From positions 5,468,029-5,532,028 of the forward strand of contig CCMO02000001.1 of the NCBI GenBank assembly GCA_000751295.2: DNA of 64,000 nucleotides. The letters run 5' to 3'. Below, one piece after another: positions 14,694-22,169 of the stretch. The notes below the pieces were generated by a model. It did no database searches. It was not told the origin of the DNA and saw only the letters and a list, made by a program, of their open reading frames with translations. The DNA is from a bacterium YEK0313. GTDB lineage: Bacteria; Pseudomonadota; Alphaproteobacteria; Rhizobiales; Phreatobacteraceae. Position numbers and translations under genes: made by a program. Within the stretch, counting starts at the first letter, position 1, and the number at the start of each line of letters is the position of its first letter.

Positions 14694-16250
14694 TCAGGCC
14701 AGAGCCGTCCGGATCAGCGACGTGCCGGCAAGATCGGACAGCGCCCCCGCCGCGATCAGCCGCTTGGCCGCCGCGATGTCGGGTGCGAAATAGCGGTCCT
14801 GGTCGAGCCGCGCGACCTGCCGCCGCAGCCGGCCGATCGCCTCGCCGAGCGCGGGCGAGGGCGCGAGCGGGCGGTGGAACTCGACGCCCTGCGCGGCGGC
14901 CAGCCATTCCAGCGCCAGGATGCCATTGAGGTTCTCGGTCATCTGCGCCAGGCGATGGGCGCCGTGGCAGGCCATGGAGACATGGTCTTCCTGGTTGGCC
15001 GAGGTCGGGATCGAATCGACGGAAGCCGGATGGGCCAGCATCTTGTTCTCGCTGGTCAGCGCGGCGGCCGTGACCTGGGCGATCATGAAGCCCGAATTCA
15101 GGCCCGAATTCTCGACCAGGAAGGCCGGCAGGCCCGACAGCGATACGTCCAGCAGCATGGCCTGCCGGCGTTCGGACAGGGAGCCGATCTCGCAGACCGC
15201 GAGCGCGATGATGTCGGCGGCGAAAGCCACCGGCTCGGCGTGGAAATTGCCGCCCGAGAGCACCTCGCGTTCGGCCGGAAACACCACCGGGTTGTCGCTC
15301 ACCGCATTGGCCTCGATTTCGAGCACGGTCGCGGCATGACGCAGGCTGTCGAGGCAGGCGCCCATCACCTGCGGCTGGCAGCGCATGCAATAGGGATCCT
15401 GCACCTTCAGCTGCGCCCGGTGCGCCTCGCGGATCGCGCTGTCGGCGACGAGCCTGCGATAGACCGCCGCGACGTCCTGCTGGCCGGGATGGCGGCGCAC
15501 CGCCTGGATGCGGGCGTCGAAAGGCGTGTCGTTGCCGCGGCAGGCTTCGAGCGACAGCGCGCCGGTGACGAGGCCGGCGCGCAGCAGGTCCTCGGCCGCG
15601 AACAGGCCGGCCAGCGCGAGGGCGGTCGAGACCTGCGTGCCGTTGATCAGCGCAACGCCTTCCTTCGGCCCGAAGCGCATGGGGCTCAAGCCCGCATGGC
15701 GCAGCCCTTCCGCAGCCGGAAGCAGCCTGCCCTCGAACCTGACCTCGCCCATGCCCATGAGCGCCGCCGCCATGTGGGAGAGCGGCGCGAGGTCGCCGGA
15801 GGCGCCGACCGATCCCTTGGCGGGAATGCTGGGATAGACGCCGGCATTGGCAAGCGCGAGGAGCGCCTCCACCACCTGCCAGCGCACGCCGGAATGGCCT
15901 TGAGCCAACGCGGTCGCCTTCATCACCAGGATGAGGCGCACGAGATCATCGCTCAAGGGCTCGCCGGTGCCGGCGCTGTGGGAGAAGATCAAGTTGCGCT
16001 GCAGGTCTTCGAGCTGGTCGTCGGCGATGCGCACCGCCGCGAGCTTGCCGAAGCCGGTATTGACCGCATAGATCGGCCGGCCCGTGCCGATGAGGTCCAG
16101 GATCGCCGCGTGCGAAGCCTCGACGGTCGCGCGGGCGCCAGCGGAAAGACGCACCGTGCAGGGCGCCTTCAGAATGCGCCGCCAGATGTCGAGCGGCACC
16201 GCGCCCGGCTCGATCGTCAGATCCGCCGTCCGGCTCTTTTGCTGTTCCAT
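14694..16250 (-). CDS. hutH: Histidine ammonia-lyase-like MIO enzyme
   Basis: 518 aa. The self-forming MIO cofactor triad Ala150-Ser151-Gly152 lies in GSVGASGDLAPLSH. NTGFGKLA and the strongly conserved block HPASVDSIPTSANQEDHVSM match HutH closely, as does LALEWLAAAQG with its imidazole-binding Glu. It removes ammonia from histidine, or a histidine derivative, to give urocanate or an analogue. It follows the ABC importer genes and precedes the AhpD, aminotransferase and 2-hydroxyacid dehydrogenase genes on the same strand. hutI, hutG and hutC are not in the window, and the urocanase is in the divergent operon. Activity on a modified histidine is possible. Confidence 0.88.
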   Translation of the reverse strand: MEQQKSRTADLTIEPGAVPLDIWRRILKAPCTVRLSAGARATVEASHAAILDLIGTGRPIYAVNTGFGKLAAVRIADDQLEDLQRNLIFSHSAGTGEPLSDDLVRLILVMKATALAQGHSGVRWQVVEALLALANAGVYPSIPAKGSVGASGDLAPLSHMAAALMGMGEVRFEGRLLPAAEGLRHAGLSPMRFGPKEGVALINGTQVSTALALAGLFAAEDLLRAGLVTGALSLEACRGNDTPFDARIQAVRRHPGQQDVAAVYRRLVADSAIREAHRAQLKVQDPYCMRCQPQVMGACLDSLRHAATVLEIEANAVSDNPVVFPAEREVLSGGNFHAEPVAFAADIIALAVCEIGSLSERRQAMLLDVSLSGLPAFLVENSGLNSGFMIAQVTAAALTSENKMLAHPASVDSIPTSANQEDHVSMACHGAHRLAQMTENLNGILALEWLAAAQGVEFHRPLAPSPALGEAIGRLRRQVARLDQDRYFAPDIAAAKRLIAAGALSDLAGTSLIRTALA

Positions 16251-16265
16251 GTCTTATTCCTTCCT

Positions 16266-17060
16266 TCAGCCCAGCAGCAGCGCGTCGTCGCTGAGCTCCT
16301 CGCCCTGGTCGCGCTTGAACAGCGCGAGAAGGTCGGAGACCTGCATGGCGGCGCGCTCGGCGCCTGCGGCGTCAAAGATCACCTGGCCGCGGTGGAACAT
16401 CACGGTGCGGTCGCCATAGTGCAGCGCCTGCGCCATCGAATGGGTCACCATGACCGAGGTCAGGCGCAGCTCGGCGACGACCTTGCGCGTCAGCTCCATG
16501 ACGAAATCGGCGGTCTTCGGATCGAGCGCCGCCGTGTGCTCGTCGAGCAGCAGCACGCGCGTCTCGCCCGACGTCGCCATCAGGAGGCTGACCGCCTGGC
16601 GCTGGCCGCCCGAAAGGAGACTCACCTTGTCGTCGAGTCGGTTCTCGAGGCCGAGCTTGAGCAGCGCCAGCCGCTCGCGCGCGTCCTTGCGGATGGTGTT
16701 GTCGATGGCGAGACGGAAGCCGCGCGGATGCGTGCGGCCATGGGCGAGCGCGAAGTTCTCGAGGATGGTGAGATCCTCGCAGGTGCCCATCTTGGGATCC
16801 TGGAACACCCGCGAGATCAGCCGCGAGCGCCGATGGATCGGCCAGTCGGTCACGTTGTTGCCGTCGACCGACACCGAACCGCGATCCGGCCTGACAAGAC
16901 CGGCGATCGCATTGAGGAAGGTCGACTTGCCCGCGCCGTTGGTGCCGATGATGGCGAGGAACTGGCTCTCCGGCACGGAGAGGCTGACCCCGCGCAGCGC
17001 GGTCGATTCCAGCGGCGTGCCCTTGCCGAATGTGACGCTGATGTCGCTGACGTCGATCAT
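16266..17060 (-). CDS. ABC transporter ATP-binding protein (partner of PF04392-type binding protein)
   Basis: 264 aa. Walker A IGTNGAGKS, Q-loop RVFQDPKMGT, signature LLSGGQRQA, Walker B VLLLDEHTAALDP and switch VTHSMAQAL. The LDEHTAALDPKTA form is characteristic of ATPases that work with the TrpX-like (PF04392) binding proteins. Its ATG at 17060 overlaps the permease stop (ATGA). It ends 15 bp before the ammonia-lyase start, so import and deamination are coupled genetically. Confidence 0.9.
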   Translation of the reverse strand: MIDVSDISVTFGKGTPLESTALRGVSLSVPESQFLAIIGTNGAGKSTFLNAIAGLVRPDRGSVSVDGNNVTDWPIHRRSRLISRVFQDPKMGTCEDLTILENFALAHGRTHPRGFRLAIDNTIRKDARERLALLKLGLENRLDDKVSLLSGGQRQAVSLLMATSGETRVLLLDEHTAALDPKTADFVMELTRKVVAELRLTSVMVTHSMAQALHYGDRTVMFHRGQVIFDAAGAERAAMQVSDLLALFKRDQGEELSDDALLLG

Positions 17061-17980
17061 GCTGCCTTCCTCCGGATGAGGCGGCTCACGCCGGCCCGCG
17101 ACCCCTGGCTGATCAGCGTCACGACGACGAGGACGGCTGTGACGAACTGCACGTCCGAGGCCTTGAGGCCGAGGAATTCGGCATTCAGCGAGAAGGCGAC
17201 CGCGAAGCGGTAAAGCAGCGCGCCGACAAGGCAGGCGAGCGTCGCCTGCGCCATGGACCGCACCGGCAGCAGCGACATGCCGACGATGACCGAGGCGAGG
17301 CCGATGATGATGACGCCGATGCCCATATAGGCGTCGGCGGCGCCGAAGCTCTGCGCGAACATGGCCCCGGCAAGCGCGGTGAGGCCGTTGGCCATGCCGA
17401 GCCCCAGCAGCTTCATGCGGCCGACATTGACGCCGTTGGCCGCCGCCATGGCGGGATTGGCGCCGGCCGCCCGCATGTTCATGCCGATGCCGGTGCGCAG
17501 GAACAGGTCGAGCGCGAGCTTCAGCGCGCCGACGACGATTGCCACCAGCAGGGGGGTGAGCACATAGGGCGGCAGACCGAAACCCTGCACCACCGAGAAG
17601 ATGGTGTTCGCTCCGAGCAGCGGCTTGTTCGGTCCGCCCATGATCCGAAGGTTGATCGAATAGAGCGAGATCGAGATCAGGATGCCCGAGAGGATGTGCA
17701 GGATGTTGAAGCGCACATTGAGATAGGCCGTGACGAAACCGGCAGAGAACCCGGCGGCGGCGGCGACCAGTGTCGCGACCCACGGATTCCAGCCGAAATT
17801 GACGATCAGCACGGCGACGACGGCTGCGCCGAGCGGAAAGCTGCCCTCGACCGTCAGATCGGGAAAGTCCAGGATCTTGAAGGTGATGAAGGCGCCGAGC
17901 GCGACCAGGCCGAAGATCAGTCCGACCTCGACTGTGCCGAGAAGTTCGTAAAGCGACATGAGCAGTTTGTCTTTCGTCAC
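17057..17980 (-). CDS. ABC transporter permease (LivH/RbsC-like fold)
   Basis: 307 aa inner-membrane protein with about 8-10 hydrophobic segments. KILDFPDLTVEGSFPLGAA is the typical start of permeases in PF04392-linked importers, and AAGANPAMAAANGVNV is the cytoplasmic coupling loop of the family. The open frame begins with GTG at 17980; an ATG at 17959 (MSLYELLGTVEVG) is a credible alternative, and neither has a strong ribosome-binding site. It lies between the binding protein and the ATPase genes. Confidence 0.88.
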   Translation of the reverse strand: MTKDKLLMSLYELLGTVEVGLIFGLVALGAFITFKILDFPDLTVEGSFPLGAAVVAVLIVNFGWNPWVATLVAAAAGFSAGFVTAYLNVRFNILHILSGILISISLYSINLRIMGGPNKPLLGANTIFSVVQGFGLPPYVLTPLLVAIVVGALKLALDLFLRTGIGMNMRAAGANPAMAAANGVNVGRMKLLGLGMANGLTALAGAMFAQSFGAADAYMGIGVIIIGLASVIVGMSLLPVRSMAQATLACLVGALLYRFAVAFSLNAEFLGLKASDVQFVTAVLVVVTLISQGSRAGVSRLIRRKAA

Positions 17981-18045
17981 GGGAATGGCCGGCGGCGAGG
18001 ATCGCGGCCGCGGCGGCAGGCAGCGCCGGCCGCCCTCGCATCGGG

Positions 18046-19038
18046 TCAGCCGACCGTCCGGGTGGCCTTGCGCAGCACCGCTTCGGGCAAGGTGACGCCC
18101 ATCGCCTGGGCGGCGCGCCGGTTCACCACGACGACCAGGTTCGGCATGGTCTGGTAGGCGATGACCGCATCGACATCACCCGGCTTCGCGCCGCCGAGGA
18201 TGGCCGCGGCCATCCGGCCGGCGGCCTTGCCGACCTCGACATAATCGAGACCGACGGAAGCGAGGGCACCGCGGTCGACCGCGCGGGTCTCGCCGGCAAA
18301 GACCGGGATGCGCGTCTCCTGGCCGATCTTCACCACCGTCTCGAGCGCGGCGACGACGGTGGTATCGTTCGGCACGTAGATCGCGTCGACCGAACCGACC
18401 AGCTTGCGGGTCGCCGGAATAACCTCGTTGGTCGTGGGTGCGGCCGCCTCGGTGACGGTGACGCCGAGCTTGGCGCCCTCGGCGCGCAGGTGCTCGAGCG
18501 TCGCATTCGAGCTGTCGAGGCCTGGATTATAGACGAAGCCGAGCTTCTTCAGGTTGGGCAGGATTTCGCGGAACAGGGCGAGCTGGGCGGTGAGCGGCGG
18601 CGCGTCCGACACGCCGGTAATGTTGCCGCCCGGCGCATTGAAGCGGGCGATGAGCTTCGCCTTGATCGGGTCGGTCACCGCGGCGAAGACGATCGGGATC
18701 GACGAGGTCGCGCTGATCATCGCCTGCGCGGTCGGTGTGGTGATGGCGACGATCAGGTCGGCGCCGTCGCCGACGAATTTCCGCGCGATCTGTTGCTGGG
18801 TCGACGCATTGCCGTTGGCGGTGAGATATTCGACCTTGATGTCGCGGCCGTCGACGAAGCCGCGCTCGGCGAGCCCCTGGATGACGCCGTCCTTGGTCTC
18901 GATCAGCTGCGGCACCTCGACGATCGTCGAGATCATCACACGCTTCGGCGCTGCCTGGGCGGCGCGGCCGGCAAAGCCCGTCAGGGCCCAGGCCATGAGA
19001 CCGACGCGCATCCGCGCGTCCACCATGAATTCGCTCAT
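18046..19038 (-). CDS. ABC transporter substrate-binding protein (PF04392, TrpX-like)
   Basis: 330 aa periplasmic protein. A signal peptide is visible (hydrophobic VGLMAWALTGFAGRAAQAA). The two-lobed fold shows RVMISTIVEVPQLIETKDGV, ADLIVAITTPTAQAM, IPIVFAAVTDPIKA, NITGVSD and a C-terminal NLVVVVNRRAAQAMGV. Known members bind tryptophan or other amino acids. GGAGGAAGAG precedes the start. It is the first gene of the minus-strand operon and is transcribed divergently from IclR across about 100 bp holding overlapping palindromes. The ligand is presumably what the downstream ammonia-lyase consumes, or its precursor. Confidence 0.88.
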   Translation of the reverse strand: MSEFMVDARMRVGLMAWALTGFAGRAAQAAPKRVMISTIVEVPQLIETKDGVIQGLAERGFVDGRDIKVEYLTANGNASTQQQIARKFVGDGADLIVAITTPTAQAMISATSSIPIVFAAVTDPIKAKLIARFNAPGGNITGVSDAPPLTAQLALFREILPNLKKLGFVYNPGLDSSNATLEHLRAEGAKLGVTVTEAAAPTTNEVIPATRKLVGSVDAIYVPNDTTVVAALETVVKIGQETRIPVFAGETRAVDRGALASVGLDYVEVGKAAGRMAAAILGGAKPGDVDAVIAYQTMPNLVVVVNRRAAQAMGVTLPEAVLRKATRTVG

Positions 19039-19111
19039 CTCTTCCTCCCGCCTCGCTCATCTCTTGAGGCCACGCTCACCCCCTCGGCTTATTTTTCTTG
19101 TTGCCAATATG

Positions 19112-19136
19112 TGAGCGCAATGCTCATGATATGAGC
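19112..19136. promoter_or_regulatory. Overlapping palindromic operators for the IclR regulator
   Basis: Two palindromes overlap: TGAGC-GCAAT-GCTCA (19112-19126) and GCTCAT-GAT-ATGAGC (19122-19136). They end one base before the IclR start codon and lie about 75 bp upstream of the divergent importer gene. 15-bp palindromes with 5-6 bp arms are usual for IclR-family proteins. The position suggests autorepression and control of both operons. Confidence 0.6.
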
Positions 19137-19137
19137 A

Positions 19138-19965
19138 ATGAGCAAAGCACCTGTCAATATCGAGACTGAAGATGGATCCTCCGCCGCGGCCGGCGCCGCG
19201 GGGGTAGGCCTCCTCAAGAAAGCCCTCCAGATCCTCGACCTGTTCACGGAAGAGCGGCCGAACTGGACCCAGGCGGACCTGGCGCGCGAGACCAAGCTCG
19301 CGCGCTCGACACTCGGCCGGCTGGTCCGCTTCCTGTCGGCCGCCGGCTATCTAATGGAGCAGCGCGGGCGCTATACGCTCGGCTTCGCCGCCATCGATCT
19401 CGGCCGCCGGGCGCAACTCCAGTTCGACCTGGTGGGCCTGTGCCAGAGCCTTCTGGAAGACCTCGCCCAGGCGACGGCCGAAACGGTGATCCTCACGGGC
19501 TACGACGAGATCCATGCGAGCGTCGTCTGCCTCGCCCAGATCCCGAGCCGGCAAGGTGGCCTGCGCGTGTTCGAAAATATCGGCACCGCCTATCCGCTGC
19601 ATTCCGGCGCGACCGCCAAGGCAGTGCTGGCCTTTCTCGCGCAGCAGCAGATCGACAGCATCCTCCGCGGTGACCTGACCGGGGTCAATCCGGCGACGAC
19701 GATGAGCGCCGACGCCCTGCGCCGGCAGATCGAGGAAGTGCGCACGGCCGGCTTCGTCGTCACCTACGAGGAAACCTATCCGGGCGTCGTCGGCATCGCC
19801 GTGCCGGTGCTGACGCCCCGACGGCAGCCGCTCGGATCAATCGCCATCGCCGCGCCGATCCAGCGGATGGACCAGGCCAGGATCGATGCCTACGCAAAGC
19901 TCCTCGTCGATGTCGGCCGGCGCAGCGCAGCGCGCGTCGCGGGCGACGCCAAGGGGGGAGAATGA
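19138..19965 (+). CDS. IclR family transcriptional regulator
   Basis: 275 aa. Winged HTH at about residues 24-80 (LLKKALQILDLFTEERPNWTQ, then DLARETKLARSTLGRLVRFL and YTLGFAAIDLGRRAQ). The IclR ligand domain follows, with HSGATAKAVLAFL and YPGVVGIAVPVLTPRRQPLGSI. It probably senses a pathway metabolite and controls both the divergent importer/ammonia-lyase operon and its own operon (reductase, CoA-transferase, urocanase). The start codon directly follows the palindromes. Its stop overlaps the next start (ATGATGA). Confidence 0.93.
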   Translation: MSKAPVNIETEDGSSAAAGAAGVGLLKKALQILDLFTEERPNWTQADLARETKLARSTLGRLVRFLSAAGYLMEQRGRYTLGFAAIDLGRRAQLQFDLVGLCQSLLEDLAQATAETVILTGYDEIHASVVCLAQIPSRQGGLRVFENIGTAYPLHSGATAKAVLAFLAQQQIDSILRGDLTGVNPATTMSADALRRQIEEVRTAGFVVTYEETYPGVVGIAVPVLTPRRQPLGSIAIAAPIQRMDQARIDAYAKLLVDVGRRSAARVAGDAKGGE

Positions 19966-20960
19966 TGACTTCGGCCACCATGCGCGCCTGGCGCTCGACG
20001 ACGCCGGGACTTGACAATCTCGCGCTCGTCACGGTGCCGCGGCCCGAATTCGGAGCCGGCGAAGCGCTGGTCCGGGTCGAGAGTGCGGCGCTGAACTTTT
20101 CCGATCTGCTGATGATCGACGACCGCTATCAGGTGCGCCCGCCGCGGCCGTTCACGCCGGGCCAGGAGCTCGGCGGCACGGTGGTCGCGGCCGGACCCGA
20201 CAGCGGTCTCGCGCCTGGCGACCGGGTCGCCAGCAAGGTCCTCTGGGGTGGCTTTGCCGAATATGCGGCAGTGCGCGGCGACATGGCGATCCGCGTGCCC
20301 GACGGGGTCGCCACCGCAACGGCCACCGCGCTGCCCGTCGTCTACACGACCGCCATGGTGGCCCTGACCGAAAGCACCGCCGTCAAGCCGGGCGAGACGG
20401 TGCTCGTGCTCGCCGCCGCCGGCGGTGTCGGCCTCGCCGCCGTCGAGATCGCCCGCGATCTGGGCGCGCGCGTCATCGCGGCGGCCGGCGGCGACGACAA
20501 ATGTGCCCTCGCCCGCCGCCACGGCGCGCATGAGGCGATCGACTACCGCCGCGAGGGCTGGAGCGCCGAGGTCAAGGCGCTCACCGGCGGCCGCGGCGCC
20601 GACATCATCGTCGATCCGGTCGGCGGCGAGGCGACACGCGAGGCCATGCGGATACTGGCCTGGGAAGGTCGCCTCCTGATCGTCGGCTTCGCCTCGGGCG
20701 ACATTCCGCAGATCCGCGCCAACCACCTGCTCCTGAAGCGGGCGACCGCCATCGGCGTCTACTGGAACCACGACCATGACGGCGCCATGCTGGCGCGCGT
20801 CTCCGGGCGCCTCGCCGGTGTCCTCGGCAGCGGCGCCATCCGTCCGCATATCGGGGCGACCTTCGCCTTCGACGCTCTGCCTGACGCGCTCAAGTGCCTT
20901 GCCGGCCGCAGCAGCGCGGGCAAGCTCGTCCTCAACCTCGTCGAGGAGACAGCGCCATGA
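19962..20960 (+). CDS. Zinc-independent medium-chain dehydrogenase/reductase (quinone oxidoreductase-like)
   Basis: 332 aa MDR enzyme. N-terminal GroES-like domain (ALNFSDLLMIDDRYQ, FTPGQELGGTVVAAG) and Rossmann domain (VLVLAAAGGVGLAAVEIARDLGA). Structural zinc cysteines are absent, as in QOR and enoyl reductases. GRGADIIVDPVGGEATREAMR is typical. It reduces a C=C or quinone with NADPH. The start overlaps the IclR stop after a strong AAGGGGGGAG site; a second ATG lies at 19965. It ends in an ATGA overlap with the CoA-transferase gene, which suggests that its substrate is an unsaturated acid or acyl-CoA. Confidence 0.88.
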   Translation: MMTSATMRAWRSTTPGLDNLALVTVPRPEFGAGEALVRVESAALNFSDLLMIDDRYQVRPPRPFTPGQELGGTVVAAGPDSGLAPGDRVASKVLWGGFAEYAAVRGDMAIRVPDGVATATATALPVVYTTAMVALTESTAVKPGETVLVLAAAGGVGLAAVEIARDLGARVIAAAGGDDKCALARRHGAHEAIDYRREGWSAEVKALTGGRGADIIVDPVGGEATREAMRILAWEGRLLIVGFASGDIPQIRANHLLLKRATAIGVYWNHDHDGAMLARVSGRLAGVLGSGAIRPHIGATFAFDALPDALKCLAGRSSAGKLVLNLVEETAP

Positions 20961-22159
20961 TCCCGTCCCTGCCGAAGGGGCTGCTTGCCGGCCAGCGCGT
21001 GCTCGACCTCACCCGCGTCATGTCCGGTCCGTTCTGCACCGCCATGCTCGCCGATCTCGGCGCCGAGGTGATCAAGGTCGAAATGCCCGGCTTCGGCGAC
21101 GAGGGCCGGCATTTCGCACCGCATGTCAATGGCGAGAGCACCTATTTCGCCCTGCTCAACCGCGGTAAGCGCAGCATCACCATCAACATGAAGTCGCCTG
21201 ACGGCATCGCCCTCGTCCGCGACCTCGCGCGCCAGGCCGACATTCTCGTCGAGAATTTCCGCCCCGGCGTGATGGAACGCCTCGGCCTCGGCCACGAGGT
21301 GCTGCAGGCGGACAATCCGAAGCTGATCTATGCCTCGATCTCCGGCTTCGGCCAGGAGGGTCCGCTCGCCGACCTGCCGGCCTTCGACCTGGTGATCCAG
21401 GCGATGAGCGGCCTGATGAGCGTGACCGGCGAGGCCGGCGGCCGGGCGACCGCGGTCGGCGAAAGCGTCGCCGACATCACCACTGGCATGTTCGCCGCCT
21501 GGGGCATCGCCGCCGCGCTCTATGACCGCGAGCGCACCGGGGTCGGCCGGCGCCTGGAAGTGGCCATGCTCGATTCGGTCTTCTCCATGCTGCTGACCAA
21601 TCTGTCGCGGCGCCTGTTCACCGATCAGCCGACACGGCGCGTCGGCAACCGGCACCCGGAGACCTATCCCGTCGACAGCTTTGCGACGAAGACCGGCGAC
21701 ATCGTGCTCGTCGGCTTTTCCGAAGCGATCGTGAAGCGCATCTTCGAAGCGATCGGCCAGCCCGAACTCAGCGCCGATCCGCGCTTCAAGACCAATCGCG
21801 ACCGCAACGTCCATGAAGCCGAACTGCGCGCCATCCTCGCCGGCTGGGCCGCCGGCCTCACCCAGGACGAGGCGCTCGAGCGGCTGCGCGCCGCCGACGT
21901 GCCAGCGGCTCCGGTCTGGACCCTGGACGACGTGCTCGCCAGCGATCATGTCGGCGCGCGCGGCCTCCTGGTGCCCGGCACCAATGCCAAGCTCGGCGAC
22001 ATCCAGTTCGCGCCGCAGCCGGTCCGCTTCGCCGGCGCGCCGGCACCTGGCCCGATGCGCGCGCCAACCCTCGGCGAGGACACCGAACAGGTTCTGCGCG
22101 ACGAACTCGGCCTCGACGACACCCGAATTGCCGGCCTCAAGGCGGCAAAGATCATCTGA
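20957..22159 (+). CDS. CaiB/BaiF family CoA-transferase (class III)
   Basis: 400 aa. The N-terminus GQRVLDLTRVMSGPFCTAMLADLGAEVIKVE is diagnostic. NRGKRSITINMKSPDG, DILVENFRPGVMERLGLG and the Asp of FDLVIQAMSGLMSVTGE (the acid that forms the acyl-anhydride) follow, and TGMFAAWGIAAALYDRERTG completes the first domain. It transfers CoA from one acyl-CoA to a carboxylic acid. It sits between the reductase and urocanase genes, 10 bp before the latter. CoA activation is not part of the known histidine utilisation routes, so this points to a variant pathway. Confidence 0.9.
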   Translation: MIPSLPKGLLAGQRVLDLTRVMSGPFCTAMLADLGAEVIKVEMPGFGDEGRHFAPHVNGESTYFALLNRGKRSITINMKSPDGIALVRDLARQADILVENFRPGVMERLGLGHEVLQADNPKLIYASISGFGQEGPLADLPAFDLVIQAMSGLMSVTGEAGGRATAVGESVADITTGMFAAWGIAAALYDRERTGVGRRLEVAMLDSVFSMLLTNLSRRLFTDQPTRRVGNRHPETYPVDSFATKTGDIVLVGFSEAIVKRIFEAIGQPELSADPRFKTNRDRNVHEAELRAILAGWAAGLTQDEALERLRAADVPAAPVWTLDDVLASDHVGARGLLVPGTNAKLGDIQFAPQPVRFAGAPAPGPMRAPTLGEDTEQVLRDELGLDDTRIAGLKAAKII

Positions 22160-22169
22160 AAGACCGACC

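Noticed and set aside
14643..17213. Long plus-strand open frame across the ammonia-lyase and ABC ATPase genes
   Set aside because: It spans several real minus-strand genes with clear motifs and stop-start overlaps. The product is low-complexity, of the shadow-frame kind.
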